From: an uncultured Burkholderiales bacterium
Lineage (GTDB): Bacteria; Pseudomonadota; Gammaproteobacteria; Burkholderiales; Burkholderiaceae_C
NCBI GenBank assembly: GCA_903892175.1
Contig: CAITHK010000207.1
Location: 1-50,015, forward strand
Direction of reading: 5' to 3'
Length of the DNA stretch: 50,015 nucleotides
Positions within the stretch are counted from its first letter, which is position 1; every line of letters begins with the position of its first letter. Positions 17,526-26,408 of this stretch are shown one piece after another. The notes under the pieces were generated by a model. It ran no database searches. It was given only the letters and a program-made list of their open reading frames with translations, and was not told the DNA's origin. The translations under genes and the position numbers were made by a program.

Positions 17526-18383
17526 GTGAAACTGATCAGCTTTTTGCTCCACAACATCCCCAGCTACGGCATCGTCCAGGGCGACGACGTGCTCAACCTC
17601 ACTCCCATCTTGGGCGCACAAGCCCCTGACCTGAAAAGCTTGATCGCCCACAACATGGTGGACCAAGCCGCCAAGGCCCTGGCCAGCCACAAGCCCGACT
17701 TGAAGTTTGCAGACCTGCACCTGCTGCCCGTCATCACCAACCCCAACAAAATTGTGTGTGTGGGCTTGAACTACGCCGACCACGTGCGCGAAACCGGCCG
17801 TGAACTTACCGAAAGCCCCGCGCTGTTTTTGCGCGTGAGCGAGTCGCAAATTGGCCATGGCCAAAACATCGTGCGTCCGCCTGAGTCACACCGCCTCGAC
17901 TACGAAGGTGAAATCGCCGTGATCATCGGCAAAGGGGGTCGCCGCATCAGCGAAGCTGAATCTTGGAGCCACATCGCCGGCTACTCTTGCTACAACGATG
18001 GCTCGGTGCGCGACTGGCAAGTCAGCACCACCCAGTGGACGGCTGGCAAAAACTTCTGGCGCACCGGTGGCTTTGGGCCTTGGATGGTCACGGCTGACGA
18101 AATCCAGCCCAACCAAAAGATGACCCTCATCACGCGCTTGAACGGCCAAGAGCTACAACGCGCCACCACCGACATGATGATCCACAGCATCCCACGTCAA
18201 ATCGCCTACATCTCGACCTTCATTCCGCTGGAACCCGGCGACGTGATCGTCACCGGTACACCTGGCGGCGTGGGCAACAAACGCACCCCCCAACTCTTCA
18301 TGAAGCCAGGCGACGTGGTGGAAATCGAAGTGGACGCCGTGGGCATCTTGCGCAACGGCATCGTCGACGACGTGGCGGCCTAA
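17526..18383 (+). CDS. Fumarylacetoacetate hydrolase family protein
   Basis: FAH-family enzymes hydrolyse, hydrate or decarboxylate the 2-oxo acids that arise after ring cleavage. The 285-residue protein has the conserved KIVCVGLNYADHVRE (residues 75-89), the metal ligands Glu127 and Glu129 in RLDYEGEIAVIIG, and Asp158 in CYNDGSVRDWQ, then TGTPGGVG near the end. The start is a GTG preceded by GAAAGGAACC. Following VOC, hydroxylase and IclR genes in the same direction, it would act on the ring-cleavage product. Whether it is a hydrolase, an isomerase or a hydratase is not readable. Confidence 0.92.
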   Translation: MKLISFLLHNIPSYGIVQGDDVLNLTPILGAQAPDLKSLIAHNMVDQAAKALASHKPDLKFADLHLLPVITNPNKIVCVGLNYADHVRETGRELTESPALFLRVSESQIGHGQNIVRPPESHRLDYEGEIAVIIGKGGRRISEAESWSHIAGYSCYNDGSVRDWQVSTTQWTAGKNFWRTGGFGPWMVTADEIQPNQKMTLITRLNGQELQRATTDMMIHSIPRQIAYISTFIPLEPGDVIVTGTPGGVGNKRTPQLFMKPGDVVEIEVDAVGILRNGIVDDVAA

Positions 18384-18402
18384 GCCTGAACACCCAATGA
18401 CA

Positions 18403-18425
18403 AAGCCCAGCAGGATGCTGGGCTT
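18403..18425. terminator. Hairpin, probable ssb terminator
   Basis: Ten-base perfect arms AAGCCCAGCA and TGCTGGGCTT surround the loop GGA. On the minus strand the stem is followed by TTTG. It lies between the converging FAH and ssb genes and may serve either. Confidence 0.6.
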
Positions 18426-18433
18426 GAACCTCC

Positions 18434-18460
18434 AAATCCACGCCTGCGGGCGTGGATTTT
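18434..18460 (+). terminator. Rho-independent terminator after FAH gene
   Basis: Eleven-base arms AAATCCACGCC and GGCGTGGATTT, with loop TGCG, run into TTTTT on the plus strand. This is a good terminator for the FAH transcript, standing back to back with the hairpin at 18403-18425. Confidence 0.75.
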
Positions 18461-18471
18461 TCATGGGCGCT

Positions 18472-18969
18472 CTAAAACGGGATGTCGTCGTCCATGTCGT
18501 CAAACCCACCCTTGGCCGGTGCGGCTTGGCGCTGTGGCGCGGCAGCCGGTGCGGCCTGACGCGGGGCAGAGGCTGCGGGGCGGCTGTAGCCCCCTTCTTC
18601 GCCACCGCCACCACCGGGGTTGCCCATGCCTTCACGGCCACCCAAGAGTTGCAATTCGGTGGCAATGATGTCGACGGTGTTCTTCTCCACGCCTGTGGTT
18701 TTGTCGGTGTAGACGCCGTACTTCAAGCGACCTTCCACGTAAATGGGGCGGCCTTTTTTCACGTACTCGCCAGCGATTTCAGCCAAACGGTCGTAAAACG
18801 TGACGCGGTGCCACTGGGTGTCTTCGATCATCTCGCCCGAGTTTTTGTCTTTGCGACGGCTGGATGTGGCGACGCTCACATTGGCCACAGCTTGGCCACT
18901 GGGCAAATAACGCACTTCGGGGTCGCGGCCGCAATTGCCGACGAGAATGACTTTGTTGACGGATGCCAT
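18472..18969 (-). CDS. ssb: Single-stranded DNA-binding protein
   Basis: SSB coats single-stranded DNA in replication, repair and recombination. The 165-residue protein has the OB-fold start ASVNKVILVGNCGRDPEVRYLPSGQAVANV and EDTQWHRVTFYDRLAEIAGEYV. A Gly/Ala/Pro-rich linker follows, and the conserved acidic tip DDMDDDIPF binds partner proteins. An AGGAATTTACCC site precedes the ATG. It lies 42 bases after the MFS gene in the same direction; uvrA lies further upstream on the other strand. Confidence 0.97.
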   Translation of the reverse strand: MASVNKVILVGNCGRDPEVRYLPSGQAVANVSVATSSRRKDKNSGEMIEDTQWHRVTFYDRLAEIAGEYVKKGRPIYVEGRLKYGVYTDKTTGVEKNTVDIIATELQLLGGREGMGNPGGGGGEEGGYSRPAASAPRQAAPAAAPQRQAAPAKGGFDDMDDDIPF

Positions 18970-19011
18970 GGGTAAATTCCTCCAGAGATAGACAGATTAT
19001 GGGGGCTTTGC

Positions 19012-20232
19012 TCAAACCGCTTGGCGACCAGGGGCCACCATCGGCCACGCTACCAGCAACCACAGCAGCATCAGGGCAGCGCAAGTCAAAAACAAGCCTT
19101 GTGTGCCATAGCCTTTGACCAATTGCCCGCCCATCCAACCGCCGGCAAAAAAGCCCAGCGATTGCAAGGTGTTGTACACCCCCATGGCGGCCCCCCGCGA
19201 AGCCGCGGGCGCCAAGCGCGAGGCCAAGCTCGGCTGCGTGGCCTCCAGCACATTGAAGCCACAAAAGAAAGCAAACAGCAACCAAGCCAACACCGTGAGC
19301 GTAGGCGCACCAGAAGACACCCAAAAGAAAATCGCTTGCACAACGGCAATCAACCCAATGGCCGTCAAAAACACACCGCGCAAATAGCCCCGGCGTTCGG
19401 CCGCAAACACGCCACCCATCAACACAAACGAGCCCAGCACAGCCGGCAAATACACCTGCCAGTGGTGGTCTTTGTCCAACCCCGCCTGCACCAGCAAAGC
19501 GGGCACCGCCACCCACATGGCCAGTTGCACCGCATGCAACACAAACACCCCCAGGTTCAGACGCAGCAGCGCGGGCATGGCCAGCACCTGGCGCAAGCCG
19601 CCACGTGCAGCGTCTTTGTGCAGCACCGGCTCAGCCGGTACCCACCACACCACCACCGCCACGCCCAGCAGCGCCAACAGCGCCGTCAAGGCAAACAAAC
19701 CCGACAAACCGATCCAACTTGCCAACAGCGGCGACAACACCAGCGACAGAGCAAACATCAACCCAATGCTGGCCCCCACCAAGGCCATGGCCTTGGTACG
19801 CACGCTGTCGCGCGTCAAGTCAGCCAGCAAGGCGGTCACGGCTGCCGACACCGCACCGGCACCTTGCAAGGTGCGCCCCACCAGCAAGCCATACAGCGTG
19901 TCTGCCGAAGCCGCCCACACACTGCCCAAGGCAAACACCAACAAACCCAGCACGATCACCCGCTTGCGGCCAAATCGGTCTGAGGCCACACCAAACGGTA
20001 TTTGAAGCAAGCCCTGGGACAAACCATAAATGCCCATGGCCAGACCAATCAGCACGGGATCGTCTCCGCCGGGGTATTTGCGGGCTTCCAAGGCAAACAC
20101 CGGCAACACCAAAAACAAGCCCAGCATGCGCAAGGCAAAGATCGACGCCAAAGTGCCGCTGGCGCGGCGCTCGGTGGGCGTCATGGAGGGGCTGAGGTCG
20201 GGAAGGGATGCGGGGGTTATGTCGGTTGTCAC
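19012..20232 (-). CDS. MFS transporter, probable drug/proton exporter
   Basis: This 406-residue protein has 12 predicted membrane helices of the major facilitator superfamily. The loop 2-3 motif A is clear (GVASDRFGRKRVI, about residues 81-93), and the arrangement FALRMLGLFLVLPVFAL at helix 1 matches YajR/DHA1-type exporters. The listed start is a GTG at 20232; an ATG at 20184 is an alternative. A perfect 6-bp inverted repeat, GCAGGA/TCCTGC, stands just upstream at 20234-20249. In related genomes I recall this transporter between uvrA and ssb. The substrate is unknown. Confidence 0.85.
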   Translation of the reverse strand: MTTDITPASLPDLSPSMTPTERRASGTLASIFALRMLGLFLVLPVFALEARKYPGGDDPVLIGLAMGIYGLSQGLLQIPFGVASDRFGRKRVIVLGLLVFALGSVWAASADTLYGLLVGRTLQGAGAVSAAVTALLADLTRDSVRTKAMALVGASIGLMFALSLVLSPLLASWIGLSGLFALTALLALLGVAVVVWWVPAEPVLHKDAARGGLRQVLAMPALLRLNLGVFVLHAVQLAMWVAVPALLVQAGLDKDHHWQVYLPAVLGSFVLMGGVFAAERRGYLRGVFLTAIGLIAVVQAIFFWVSSGAPTLTVLAWLLFAFFCGFNVLEATQPSLASRLAPAASRGAAMGVYNTLQSLGFFAGGWMGGQLVKGYGTQGLFLTCAALMLLWLLVAWPMVAPGRQAV

Positions 20233-20296
20233 AGCAGGAATTGTCCTGCATTCCTAAATGGCGTCAGGGGCAAGACGAGCGCTTGGTTTTTCTTGA

Positions 20297-20521
20297 TCAG
20301 ACCGCTTGCGGCCAACTGATTTGTAGCTTGCGATGATTGGCAAGACAGTCGCGAAGGTACAAATTGATAAGGCTTTGGTAAGGCACACCCGCCTCCTGTG
20401 CCATGCCTTTGAAGTACTCGACCACGTCTTCAGAAAGACGCATGGTGACTGGCTTCTTAAGCTTGGATGCATAAGGGTTTTTGCGTGCTTTCAGTTTGGC
20501 GAGGTTGTATTGAGCTTTCAT
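20297..20521 (-). CDS. brnA: BrnA antitoxin
   Basis: BrnA antitoxins neutralise BrnT and repress their own operon through a ribbon-helix-helix domain. The 74-residue product, counted from an ATG with AAGGTGG upstream, has KKPVTMRLSEDVVEYFKGMAQEAGVPYQSLINLYLRD, the RHH fold with VTMRL as the DNA-contacting strand. It begins one base after the brnT stop (TGATATG). Unlike most neighbours the sequence is AT-rich, which hints at transfer. Confidence 0.9.
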   Translation of the reverse strand: MKAQYNLAKLKARKNPYASKLKKPVTMRLSEDVVEYFKGMAQEAGVPYQSLINLYLRDCLANHRKLQISWPQAV

Positions 20522-20522
20522 A

Positions 20523-20804
20523 TCAGCCACCTTGATAAAACGCGCTTTCGCGCTTGGTTGCCTTGCGAGCGGAAATGATGCGGATCACATCGCCATCATC
20601 GCGCTCGCAATGACAGACGAGAAGCAATCTAGCACCAGCACTCATGCCCAGCATCAAAAAGCGCTCCTCGGTCGAAGCGTGTTCTTTGTCAAAGAACTGA
20701 ACGGCAAATTCGTCATAGAAAACTGACTTCGCCTCTTCGAAAGAAACTTGGTGTTTTTTGAGATTGGTCTTTGCTTTGGAAAGATCCCACTCGAACTTAA
20801 TCAT
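20523..20804 (-). CDS. brnT: BrnT toxin (RNase-like)
   Basis: BrnT is a type II toxin with a RelE-like fold that inhibits translation. The 93-residue protein shows the family N-terminus FEWDLSKAKTNLKKHQVSFEEAKSVF and the C-terminal RDDGDVIRIISARKATKRE, with the basic residues expected at the active site. The start at 20804 gives the normal length; upstream in-frame codons would lie in the promoter. There is no ribosome-binding site before this ATG, and the promoter at 20811-20838 predicts transcription starting at or next to the A of the ATG. Confidence 0.92.
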   Translation of the reverse strand: MIKFEWDLSKAKTNLKKHQVSFEEAKSVFYDEFAVQFFDKEHASTEERFLMLGMSAGARLLLVCHCERDDGDVIRIISARKATKRESAFYQGG

Positions 20805-20807
20805 ATG

Positions 20808-20838
20808 TACATTGTATGTATGACTTTTCAAGTGTCAA
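20808..20838 (-). promoter_or_regulatory. brnTA promoter with overlapping palindrome
   Basis: On the minus strand TTGACA (20838-20833) and TACAAT (20816-20811) stand 16 bases apart, a near-consensus sigma-70 promoter. The -10 box lies inside the palindrome TACAT-TGT-ATGTA (20808-20820), a likely BrnA operator for autorepression. The -10 position puts the start of transcription about at the brnT initiation codon. Confidence 0.65.
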
Positions 20839-20848
20839 ACTTGCCGCT

Positions 20849-21550
20849 TTACACAAAAAAATGGCTTTGCACCCGCTGTGCATAAGCCACCAAATTTTTG
20901 TGCGACTTGGCCCTTGTCAACAGCGGCGTATCAAAGTGCTCGCACAGGCACGCCATCACAAACGCGCCCGCACTTGCATCCGCACCGCAAGGCGAGGCAA
21001 CGCCAAACCATTGGGCGTCACCCAACACCTGCGCCAGCGCATCAATGTCGCGGCAAGCCAGTTGCGTCATTTCAGCCTCGGTGTGTCGCCCCAGTCCTTG
21101 GGCGTGCAGCATGTTGCGCGACTTGTTGCGCATCGCGGCACGAACGAACGGACGAATCAACGCAGGGGCTTTGTTGAAAAAAGTGGCCGGGCCTTTGTTG
21201 AAGTTTTCATCCACCATCCAGCGGAAATACACCAACGCGAAATACAGATGTTCTTCGCACATTTTTTCCACCGCCCACGTCACGCCTTTTTGCTGCGGGG
21301 TCAGGTGTGCGTCGAAATCAAGGCCGTAAGTTTGCTCAAGGTGAAAACGAATCAAGGTGGAATCGGCCACCGTCACGCCGTCGTCCACCAGGTAAGGGCG
21401 CTTGCCTTTGGGGCCGAGCTTGGAGCCACCCGCATACACACTGGTGGTGAAAGATTGGCCAGACAACTTCAACAAGGCCATGGCCTTCATCACGAAAGGG
21501 CTGGAGTCTGGTTGGCCAAAGGCGGGGCCGAATGTGTGGAGGGTGATCAT
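20849..21550 (-). CDS. Glutathione S-transferase-like (metaxin/FAXC type)
   Basis: This 233-residue protein has a thioredoxin-like N-terminal domain (MITLHTFGPAFGQPDSSPFVMKAMALLKLSG, then KRPYLVDDGVTVADSTLIRFHLEQ) and a helical C-terminal domain, as in GST-like proteins of the metaxin/FAXC group. The segment VDDGVTVADSTLI stands where the glutathione-binding ESxAI motif usually is. Its substrate and role are unknown; such proteins are often annotated as GSTs without proof. GGAG seven bases before the ATG at 21550 supports the start. A candidate operator palindrome lies upstream at 21599-21622. Confidence 0.75.
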   Translation of the reverse strand: MITLHTFGPAFGQPDSSPFVMKAMALLKLSGQSFTTSVYAGGSKLGPKGKRPYLVDDGVTVADSTLIRFHLEQTYGLDFDAHLTPQQKGVTWAVEKMCEEHLYFALVYFRWMVDENFNKGPATFFNKAPALIRPFVRAAMRNKSRNMLHAQGLGRHTEAEMTQLACRDIDALAQVLGDAQWFGVASPCGADASAGAFVMACLCEHFDTPLLTRAKSHKNLVAYAQRVQSHFFV

Positions 21551-21598
21551 GGGGTGCTCCAAATTCAACGAAGTTCTCAAAGCCAACATCTTGCCCGA

Positions 21599-21622
21599 AA
21601 ATGAATGATTAAATGTTCATTT
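21599..21622. promoter_or_regulatory. Inverted repeat between GST-like gene and uvrA
   Basis: Seven-base arms AAATGAA and TTCATTT flank a 10-base AT-rich centre. The dimension resembles TetR-family operators. The site lies about 49 bases upstream of the GST-like ATG and upstream of uvrA. No regulator gene is adjacent. Confidence 0.35.
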
Positions 21623-21699
21623 CTTAATGCCCCAACGCCAATTCAATGCGTGGGGACATCAGCCACGCCACCCATTAGCCGCAAAGACGACAAATCCTC

Positions 21700-21723
21700 A
21701 ACCCGCCACTATCATGGCGGGTT
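21700..21723 (+). other. Hairpin in the region upstream of uvrA
   Basis: Eight-base perfect arms AACCCGCC and GGCGGGTT enclose the loop ACTATCAT, followed by GCCCTTT. No gene reads toward it from the left, so a terminator role is not expected; a place in the uvrA 5' leader is more likely. It argues against a uvrA start upstream of it. Confidence 0.4.
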
Positions 21724-21782
21724 GCCCTTTGATTGACTCACCTGTGAACGCACCCTCCGACGGCACCTACTTGGGCCAGGCC

Positions 21783-24779
21783 ATGAACAGCCCCTCCGCC
21801 ATGCGAAACATCAGCATTCGCGGGGCGCGCACGCACAACCTCAAAAACATCGACCTCGACATTCCGCGCAACCAACTGGTGGTGATCACCGGCTTGTCGG
21901 GTTCGGGCAAATCGAGCTTGGCGTTTGACACCTTGTACGCCGAGGGCCAGCGCCGCTATGTAGAAAGCCTGTCGGCCTACGCCCGTCAGTTCTTGGGCCG
22001 CTTGGACAAACCCGATGTCGACTTGATCGAGGGCCTGTCACCCGCCATCAGCATCGAACAAAAAGCCACCAGCCACAACCCCCGCTCCACCGTGGGCACG
22101 GTGACCGAAATTCACGACTACCTGCGCCTGCTGTTTGCCCGCGCCGGCACCCCCTACTGCCCCGACCACAACCTGGCGCTGCAAGCGCAAAGCGTGTCGC
22201 AAATGGTGGACGCGGTGATGGCCCTGCCCGAAGACACCAAGCTCATGCTGCTGGCCCCATTGGCACGCGACCGCAAGGGCGAATACACCGACGTGTTTGC
22301 CAACCTGCAAGCGCAGGGCTATGTGCGCTTTCGTGTGGGCGGCCAAGTGTTTGAGTACGACGACTTGCCGCAACTCAAGAAAACCGAGAAGCACGACATC
22401 GACGTGGTGATTGACCGCATCAAGGTGCGCCACGAAGCCCCAGAAGCCCCCACAACACCTGCCGAGCCCAGCATAGGCGCTGTGGCCGTGACCGCGCCAC
22501 CGCCCGGTTTGCGCCAACGCCTGGCCGAGAGCTTTGAAGCCGCGCTGCGCTTGGCCGAAGGCCGCGCCATTGCGCTGGAGATGAACACCGGCGTGGAGCA
22601 CAGCTTCAACGCCAAGTTCTCATGCCCACAGTGCACTTACTCCATCAGCGAGTTGGAGCCACGGTTGTTCTCGTTCAACTCACCGGTGGGCGCGTGCCCG
22701 GCGTGCGACGGCTTGGGTCACCAAGACTTTTTCGACCCCGCCCGTGTGGTGGCCTTCCCATCGCTCAGCTTGGGCAGTGGTGCCATCAAAGGCTGGGACC
22801 GCCGCAACGCGCACTACTTCACCCTGCTGGAGAGCTTGGCCAAGCATTACAAGTTTGACCTGGACGCAGCGTTTGAAAACCTCAGCCCTGAGATCCAACA
22901 GGTGCTGCTGTACGGCTCGGGCAACGAGGAGATCAAGTTCAACTACAGCTTGGACAGCGGTGCCTCAGGCGGCAAAAAGCTCAGCAAGAAACACCCGTTC
23001 GAGGGCATCTTGGTCAACATGGAACGCCGCTACCGCGAGACCGACTCGGTCGTGGTGCGTGAAGACCTGGCCCGCTACCGTGGCAGCCGCGCCTGCCCCA
23101 GCTGTGGCGGCACCCGCTTGCGGCGCGAAGCACGCAACGTGCGCATTGGCGAAGGTGCGCAAATGCGCGGGATCTTTGACATCAGTCACAGCACCTTGGG
23201 CGAGTGTTTTGGCTACTTCAACACCCTCAAACTCCAAGGCGCCAAGGCTGAAATTGCCGACAAGGTGGTGCGCGAAATTGCCTCACGTTTGAAGTTCTTG
23301 AACGACGTGGGCCTGACCTACCTGAGCCTGGACCGCAGCGCCGACACGCTGTCTGGCGGCGAAGCACAACGCATTCGCTTAGCCTCGCAAATTGGCTCGG
23401 GCCTGACCGGGGTGATGTATGTGTTGGACGAGCCCAGCATTGGCTTGCACCAGCGAGACAACGACCGCCTGATCGACACCCTCAAACACCTGCGTGACAT
23501 TGGCAACAGCGTGTTGGTGGTGGAGCATGACGAAGACATGATCCGCGCGGCCGACTTCTGTGTCGACATGGGCCCGGGCGCCGGCGTGCATGGCGGCCAA
23601 GTGATGGCCCAAGGCACCCCGGCTGAGATTGAGGCCAACCCCGCGTCTTTGACGGGGCGTTACTTGGCACAAGCCCTGCGCATCGAAGTGCCCACCCAGC
23701 GCCACGCCTTTTTGGCCGTGCCTGCCGACCAACTGGCCGCACAACGCTTGCTCGACAAACAAGCCTGCAAAGACCAGGTCATTCGCATCACGGGTGCGCG
23801 TGGTAACAACTTGAAGCACGTGAGCGTGGATGTGCCCGTGGGCTTGCTCACCTGCGTCACGGGTGTGTCGGGCTCGGGCAAATCCACCCTGGTCAACGAC
23901 ACGCTGTACACCGCTGCCGCCCACACCATCCACCGCGCGCACGAAGAGCCTGCCGCCCACGACGAGATCACCGGGCTTGACTACTTCGACAAGGTCATCA
24001 ACGTCGACCAGTCCCCCATTGGCCGCACCCCGCGCAGCAACCCCGCCACCTACACCGGCTTGTTCACGCCCATTCGCGAGCTGATGGCCGAAGTGCCCTC
24101 GGCACGCGAACGCGGCTATGGCCCGGGGCGCTTCAGCTTCAACGTGGCCGCAGGCAGCGGCGGCGGACGCTGCGAAGCCTGCCAGGGCGACGGCATGGTC
24201 AAGGTGGAGATGCACTTTTTGCCCGATGTGTACGTTCCATGTGACGTGTGCCACGGCCTGCGCTACAACCGCGAGACGCTGGAGGTCATGTACAAAGGCA
24301 AGAACATTGCGCAAATTTTGGACCTGACGGTCGAAGCCGCGCTGAGCTTCTTCAGCGCCGTGCCCAACATCGCACGCAAGCTGCAAACCTTGATGGATGT
24401 GGGCCTGTCCTACCTGCAACTTGGCCAAGCCGCCACCACCCTCTCGGGAGGTGAAGCACAGCGCGTGAAACTGGCCTTGGAATTGAGCAAGCGCGACACC
24501 GGGCGCACGCTCTACATTTTGGACGAGCCCACCACCGGCCTGCACTTTGCCGACATTGCCTTGCTCTTGAAAGTGCTGCAACACCTGCGCGATGCAGGCA
24601 ACACCATCGTCATCATCGAACACAACTTGGACGTCATCAAAACCGCCGACTGGCTCATCGACATGGGGCCAGAGGGCGGCAGTGGCGGCGGCCAAGTGGT
24701 GGGCGTGGGCACGCCCGAGCAATTGGCCGACAACTCGGCCAGTTTTACCGGGCGTTACCTGAAGCGTTTGCTGGGCTGA
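21783..24779 (+). CDS. uvrA: Excinuclease ABC subunit A
   Basis: UvrA is the damage-sensing ATPase of nucleotide excision repair. The 998-residue protein has both ABC modules: Walker [10 protein letters not shown] (residues 37-45), an insertion domain, a zinc module with CPQC and CPAC, signature [11 protein letters not shown] with [13 protein letters not shown], then a second Walker [10 protein letters not shown], the second zinc module CEAC...CDVC (about residues 797-823), and [11 protein letters not shown] with [10 protein letters not shown]. The start is uncertain: family likeness begins at the ATG at 21801, and 21783, GTG 21744 and ATG 21627 are in frame. No LexA-type box CTGT-N8-ACAG was found upstream. 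Its 3' end overlaps the BON gene on the other strand by 35 bases. Confidence 0.97.
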   Translation: MNSPSAMRNISIRGARTHNLKNIDLDIPRNQLVVITGLSGSGKSSLAFDTLYAEGQRRYVESLSAYARQFLGRLDKPDVDLIEGLSPAISIEQKATSHNPRSTVGTVTEIHDYLRLLFARAGTPYCPDHNLALQAQSVSQMVDAVMALPEDTKLMLLAPLARDRKGEYTDVFANLQAQGYVRFRVGGQVFEYDDLPQLKKTEKHDIDVVIDRIKVRHEAPEAPTTPAEPSIGAVAVTAPPPGLRQRLAESFEAALRLAEGRAIALEMNTGVEHSFNAKFSCPQCTYSISELEPRLFSFNSPVGACPACDGLGHQDFFDPARVVAFPSLSLGSGAIKGWDRRNAHYFTLLESLAKHYKFDLDAAFENLSPEIQQVLLYGSGNEEIKFNYSLDSGASGGKKLSKKHPFEGILVNMERRYRETDSVVVREDLARYRGSRACPSCGGTRLRREARNVRIGEGAQMRGIFDISHSTLGECFGYFNTLKLQGAKAEIADKVVREIASRLKFLNDVGLTYLSLDRSADTLSGGEAQRIRLASQIGSGLTGVMYVLDEPSIGLHQRDNDRLIDTLKHLRDIGNSVLVVEHDEDMIRAADFCVDMGPGAGVHGGQVMAQGTPAEIEANPASLTGRYLAQALRIEVPTQRHAFLAVPADQLAAQRLLDKQACKDQVIRITGARGNNLKHVSVDVPVGLLTCVTGVSGSGKSTLVNDTLYTAAAHTIHRAHEEPAAHDEITGLDYFDKVINVDQSPIGRTPRSNPATYTGLFTPIRELMAEVPSARERGYGPGRFSFNVAAGSGGGRCEACQGDGMVKVEMHFLPDVYVPCDVCHGLRYNRETLEVMYKGKNIAQILDLTVEAALSFFSAVPNIARKLQTLMDVGLSYLQLGQAATTLSGGEAQRVKLALELSKRDTGRTLYILDEPTTGLHFADIALLLKVLQHLRDAGNTIVIIEHNLDVIKTADWLIDMGPEGGSGGGQVVGVGTPEQLADNSASFTGRYLKRLLG

Positions 24780-25188
24780 CCACCACTAACAGGTTGTCCA
24801 CCTCGTGCACGCCTTTGACCGCTTGTGCGAGTTGTTGGGCCACATCGGCCTGTGCCTGTGAGGCGACCGAGCCGGTCAGCGTCACCAAACCACGGCGTGT
24901 TTTGACGCTGATGGTGACCGACTTCATACCCTCGCGCTGCATCAACGCGGTTTTCACCTTGGCCGTGATTTCTGTGTCTTCCATGGCCGTGCTGGCCTTC
25001 TCTTTTTGACGCTCTGCTGCATCGTCTGCGTCATCCACGCTTTGCTTCACCGCTTCAGTGGCTTTCTCTGCGGCTTCATCCAGTTTGCGTCCGGCCTCTT
25101 GCGCAGGCCCGGGTTTGTCGCAAGCCGACAAGCCCAGCAGCAGCAAAGCACCCAAGAGGTATGGCGTGGTGTGGCGTGTGATCTTCAT
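24745..25188 (-). CDS. BON-domain lipoprotein
   Basis: This 147-residue lipoprotein has a signal peptide ending in LGLSAC (lipobox Cys), an acidic/basic helical linker ([37 protein letters not shown]) and a C-terminal BON domain ([51 protein letters not shown]). BON domains bind phospholipid or peptidoglycan in OsmY-like envelope stress proteins. The ATG at 25188 follows a GGAACACACG-like site. The last 12 codons are antisense to the end of uvrA. It follows the DUF3309 gene by 26 bases and is likely co-transcribed with it. Confidence 0.87.
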   Translation of the reverse strand: MKITRHTTPYLLGALLLLGLSACDKPGPAQEAGRKLDEAAEKATEAVKQSVDDADDAAERQKEKASTAMEDTEITAKVKTALMQREGMKSVTISVKTRRGLVTLTGSVASQAQADVAQQLAQAVKGVHEVDNLLVVVSPANASGNAR

Positions 25189-25214
25189 CGTGTGTTCCTT
25201 GTGTGTGTGACGCA

Positions 25215-25370
25215 TCAAGCGCGACCCGTCAATATCAAAAACAACAACACCAGCACGACCAGCCCAAGACCGCTGCTGGGGTAATAGCCCCAGGTTCTGC
25301 TGTGTGGCCAAGTGGGTATGGCACCCAGCAGCATCAAAAACAGAATCACCAACACAACGTTCATCAACAT
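25215..25370 (-). CDS. DUF3309 family membrane microprotein
   Basis: The 51-residue product is almost all membrane: a helix (LMNVVLVILFLMLLGAIP), a short loop with the family motif TWPHSRTWGYYPSSGLG, and a second helix (LVVLVLLFLILTGRA). This is the pattern of the DUF3309 family, widespread in proteobacteria and of unknown function. GAGG six bases before the ATG at 25370 supports the start. With the BON lipoprotein it may form a small envelope-stress unit; that is inferred from position. Confidence 0.8.
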   Translation of the reverse strand: MLMNVVLVILFLMLLGAIPTWPHSRTWGYYPSSGLGLVVLVLLFLILTGRA

Positions 25371-25444
25371 AGACAGCCTCTTTTCACAACACCTTGCGGC
25401 AATGCCATTGAATTTAGGCCCGATGCAGCTTGGGGTCTGTTCGT

Positions 25445-25460
25445 CTGCGCACATGCGCAG
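25445..25460. promoter_or_regulatory. 16-bp palindrome upstream of EamA gene
   Basis: Perfect arms CTGCGCA and TGCGCAG flank CA in the 128-base divergent gap between the DUF3309 and EamA genes, 38 bases before the EamA ATG. It may be an operator; no cognate regulator is near. Confidence 0.3.
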
Positions 25461-25498
25461 CACGCCGCTAAACTTCGACAGCACGATTTGAAAGTCTT

Positions 25499-26401
25499 AT
25501 GCCCCACGCACACCAGCTCACCCGCAAGCAGTGGGCCACTCTTGTCATCCTCACCTTAGTCTGGGGCATCAACTGGCCCATCTTGAAGATTGGCATCACC
25601 CACTACCCAGCCATCACTTTTCGCAGCATGTCCATCCTTCTGGGTTGGGTGCTTCTGAGCTTGGTGATGCTCAAGATGAACGTGTCATTCAGGGTGCCGC
25701 GCAAGGAGTGGGGAGAGCTTTTCATCTTGGCCTGCAGCAACATGTTTGTCTGGCACGTGCTGATGATTTTGGCGGTGCAAGATTTGTCCAGCGGACGGGC
25801 CGCCATTCTGGGTTATTCGATGCCGATTTTTTCTGCGGTGATCGGCATGTTTTTTTTCAAGTCGCCCTTGTTGGCGCGTGCATGGCTAGGGGTTGCCTTG
25901 GCCGCCTTGGGGGCTTTTTTGCTGCTGTGGCATGAATTGGTCAGCTTGACAGGCAAACCCTTGGGGGTGTTGATGGCCTTGGCCGCAGCCGCCGCCTGGG
26001 GGCTGGGCACACAGCAGATTCGTCACACCAAGATGACAGTGCCCACGCTGACGATTGTGTTTTGGATGACGGGTATGACCACGGGGTTGATGCTCTTGGT
26101 GGCCACTGTGTTTGAGTCGGACCGCTGGGCCATTCCGCCCGCAGCCACATGGGGGGCCATCTTGTACAACGCTGTTGGAATTTTTGTGTTCGCCCAATCT
26201 GCTTGGCTGTGGCTGGCGCGCAGTCTGCCGCCTTTGGCCTCAACCTTGAGCGTGATGCTCATTCCCGTCTTGGGTGTGTTCAGCGGCGCGTGGTGGTTGG
26301 GCGAAGTGCTGCACTGGCAAGACTGGTTGGCGGTGGTCTTGATCATGGCCGCCATTGCTTCGGTGCTGTGGCCCACACGCTCAAGGGCTGAGACGAGCTG
26401 A
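25499..26401 (+). CDS. EamA/DMT-family transporter
   Basis: This 300-residue membrane protein has the two tandem five-helix EamA repeats of drug/metabolite transporters. The first repeat opens with VILTLVWGINWPILKIGITHYPAITFRSM, the second with GVLMALAAAAAWGLGTQQIRH, and the last helix includes LIPVLGVFSGAWWLGEVLHWQDWLAVVLIMAAI, the usual C-terminal signature. Family members export amino acids, nucleotides or other metabolites; the substrate is not readable. It converges on the crotonase gene with 7 bases between, and no terminator is visible there. Confidence 0.88.
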   Translation: MPHAHQLTRKQWATLVILTLVWGINWPILKIGITHYPAITFRSMSILLGWVLLSLVMLKMNVSFRVPRKEWGELFILACSNMFVWHVLMILAVQDLSSGRAAILGYSMPIFSAVIGMFFFKSPLLARAWLGVALAALGAFLLLWHELVSLTGKPLGVLMALAAAAAWGLGTQQIRHTKMTVPTLTIVFWMTGMTTGLMLLVATVFESDRWAIPPAATWGAILYNAVGIFVFAQSAWLWLARSLPPLASTLSVMLIPVLGVFSGAWWLGEVLHWQDWLAVVLIMAAIASVLWPTRSRAETS

Positions 26402-26408
26402 GAAAAAC

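Noticed and set aside
20805-20831. Upstream in-frame start for BrnT at 20831
   Set aside because: It lies within the promoter, between -35 and -10, and would add residues that the family does not have.
21551-21782. LexA/SOS box upstream of uvrA
   Set aside because: No CTGT-N8-ACAG was found; a CTGT at 21743 lacks its partner half-site.
23379-24722. Minus-strand open frame of about 450 codons opposite uvrA
   Set aside because: Its His/Gly/Ala/Val-rich translation has no domain and mirrors the reverse complement of uvrA.
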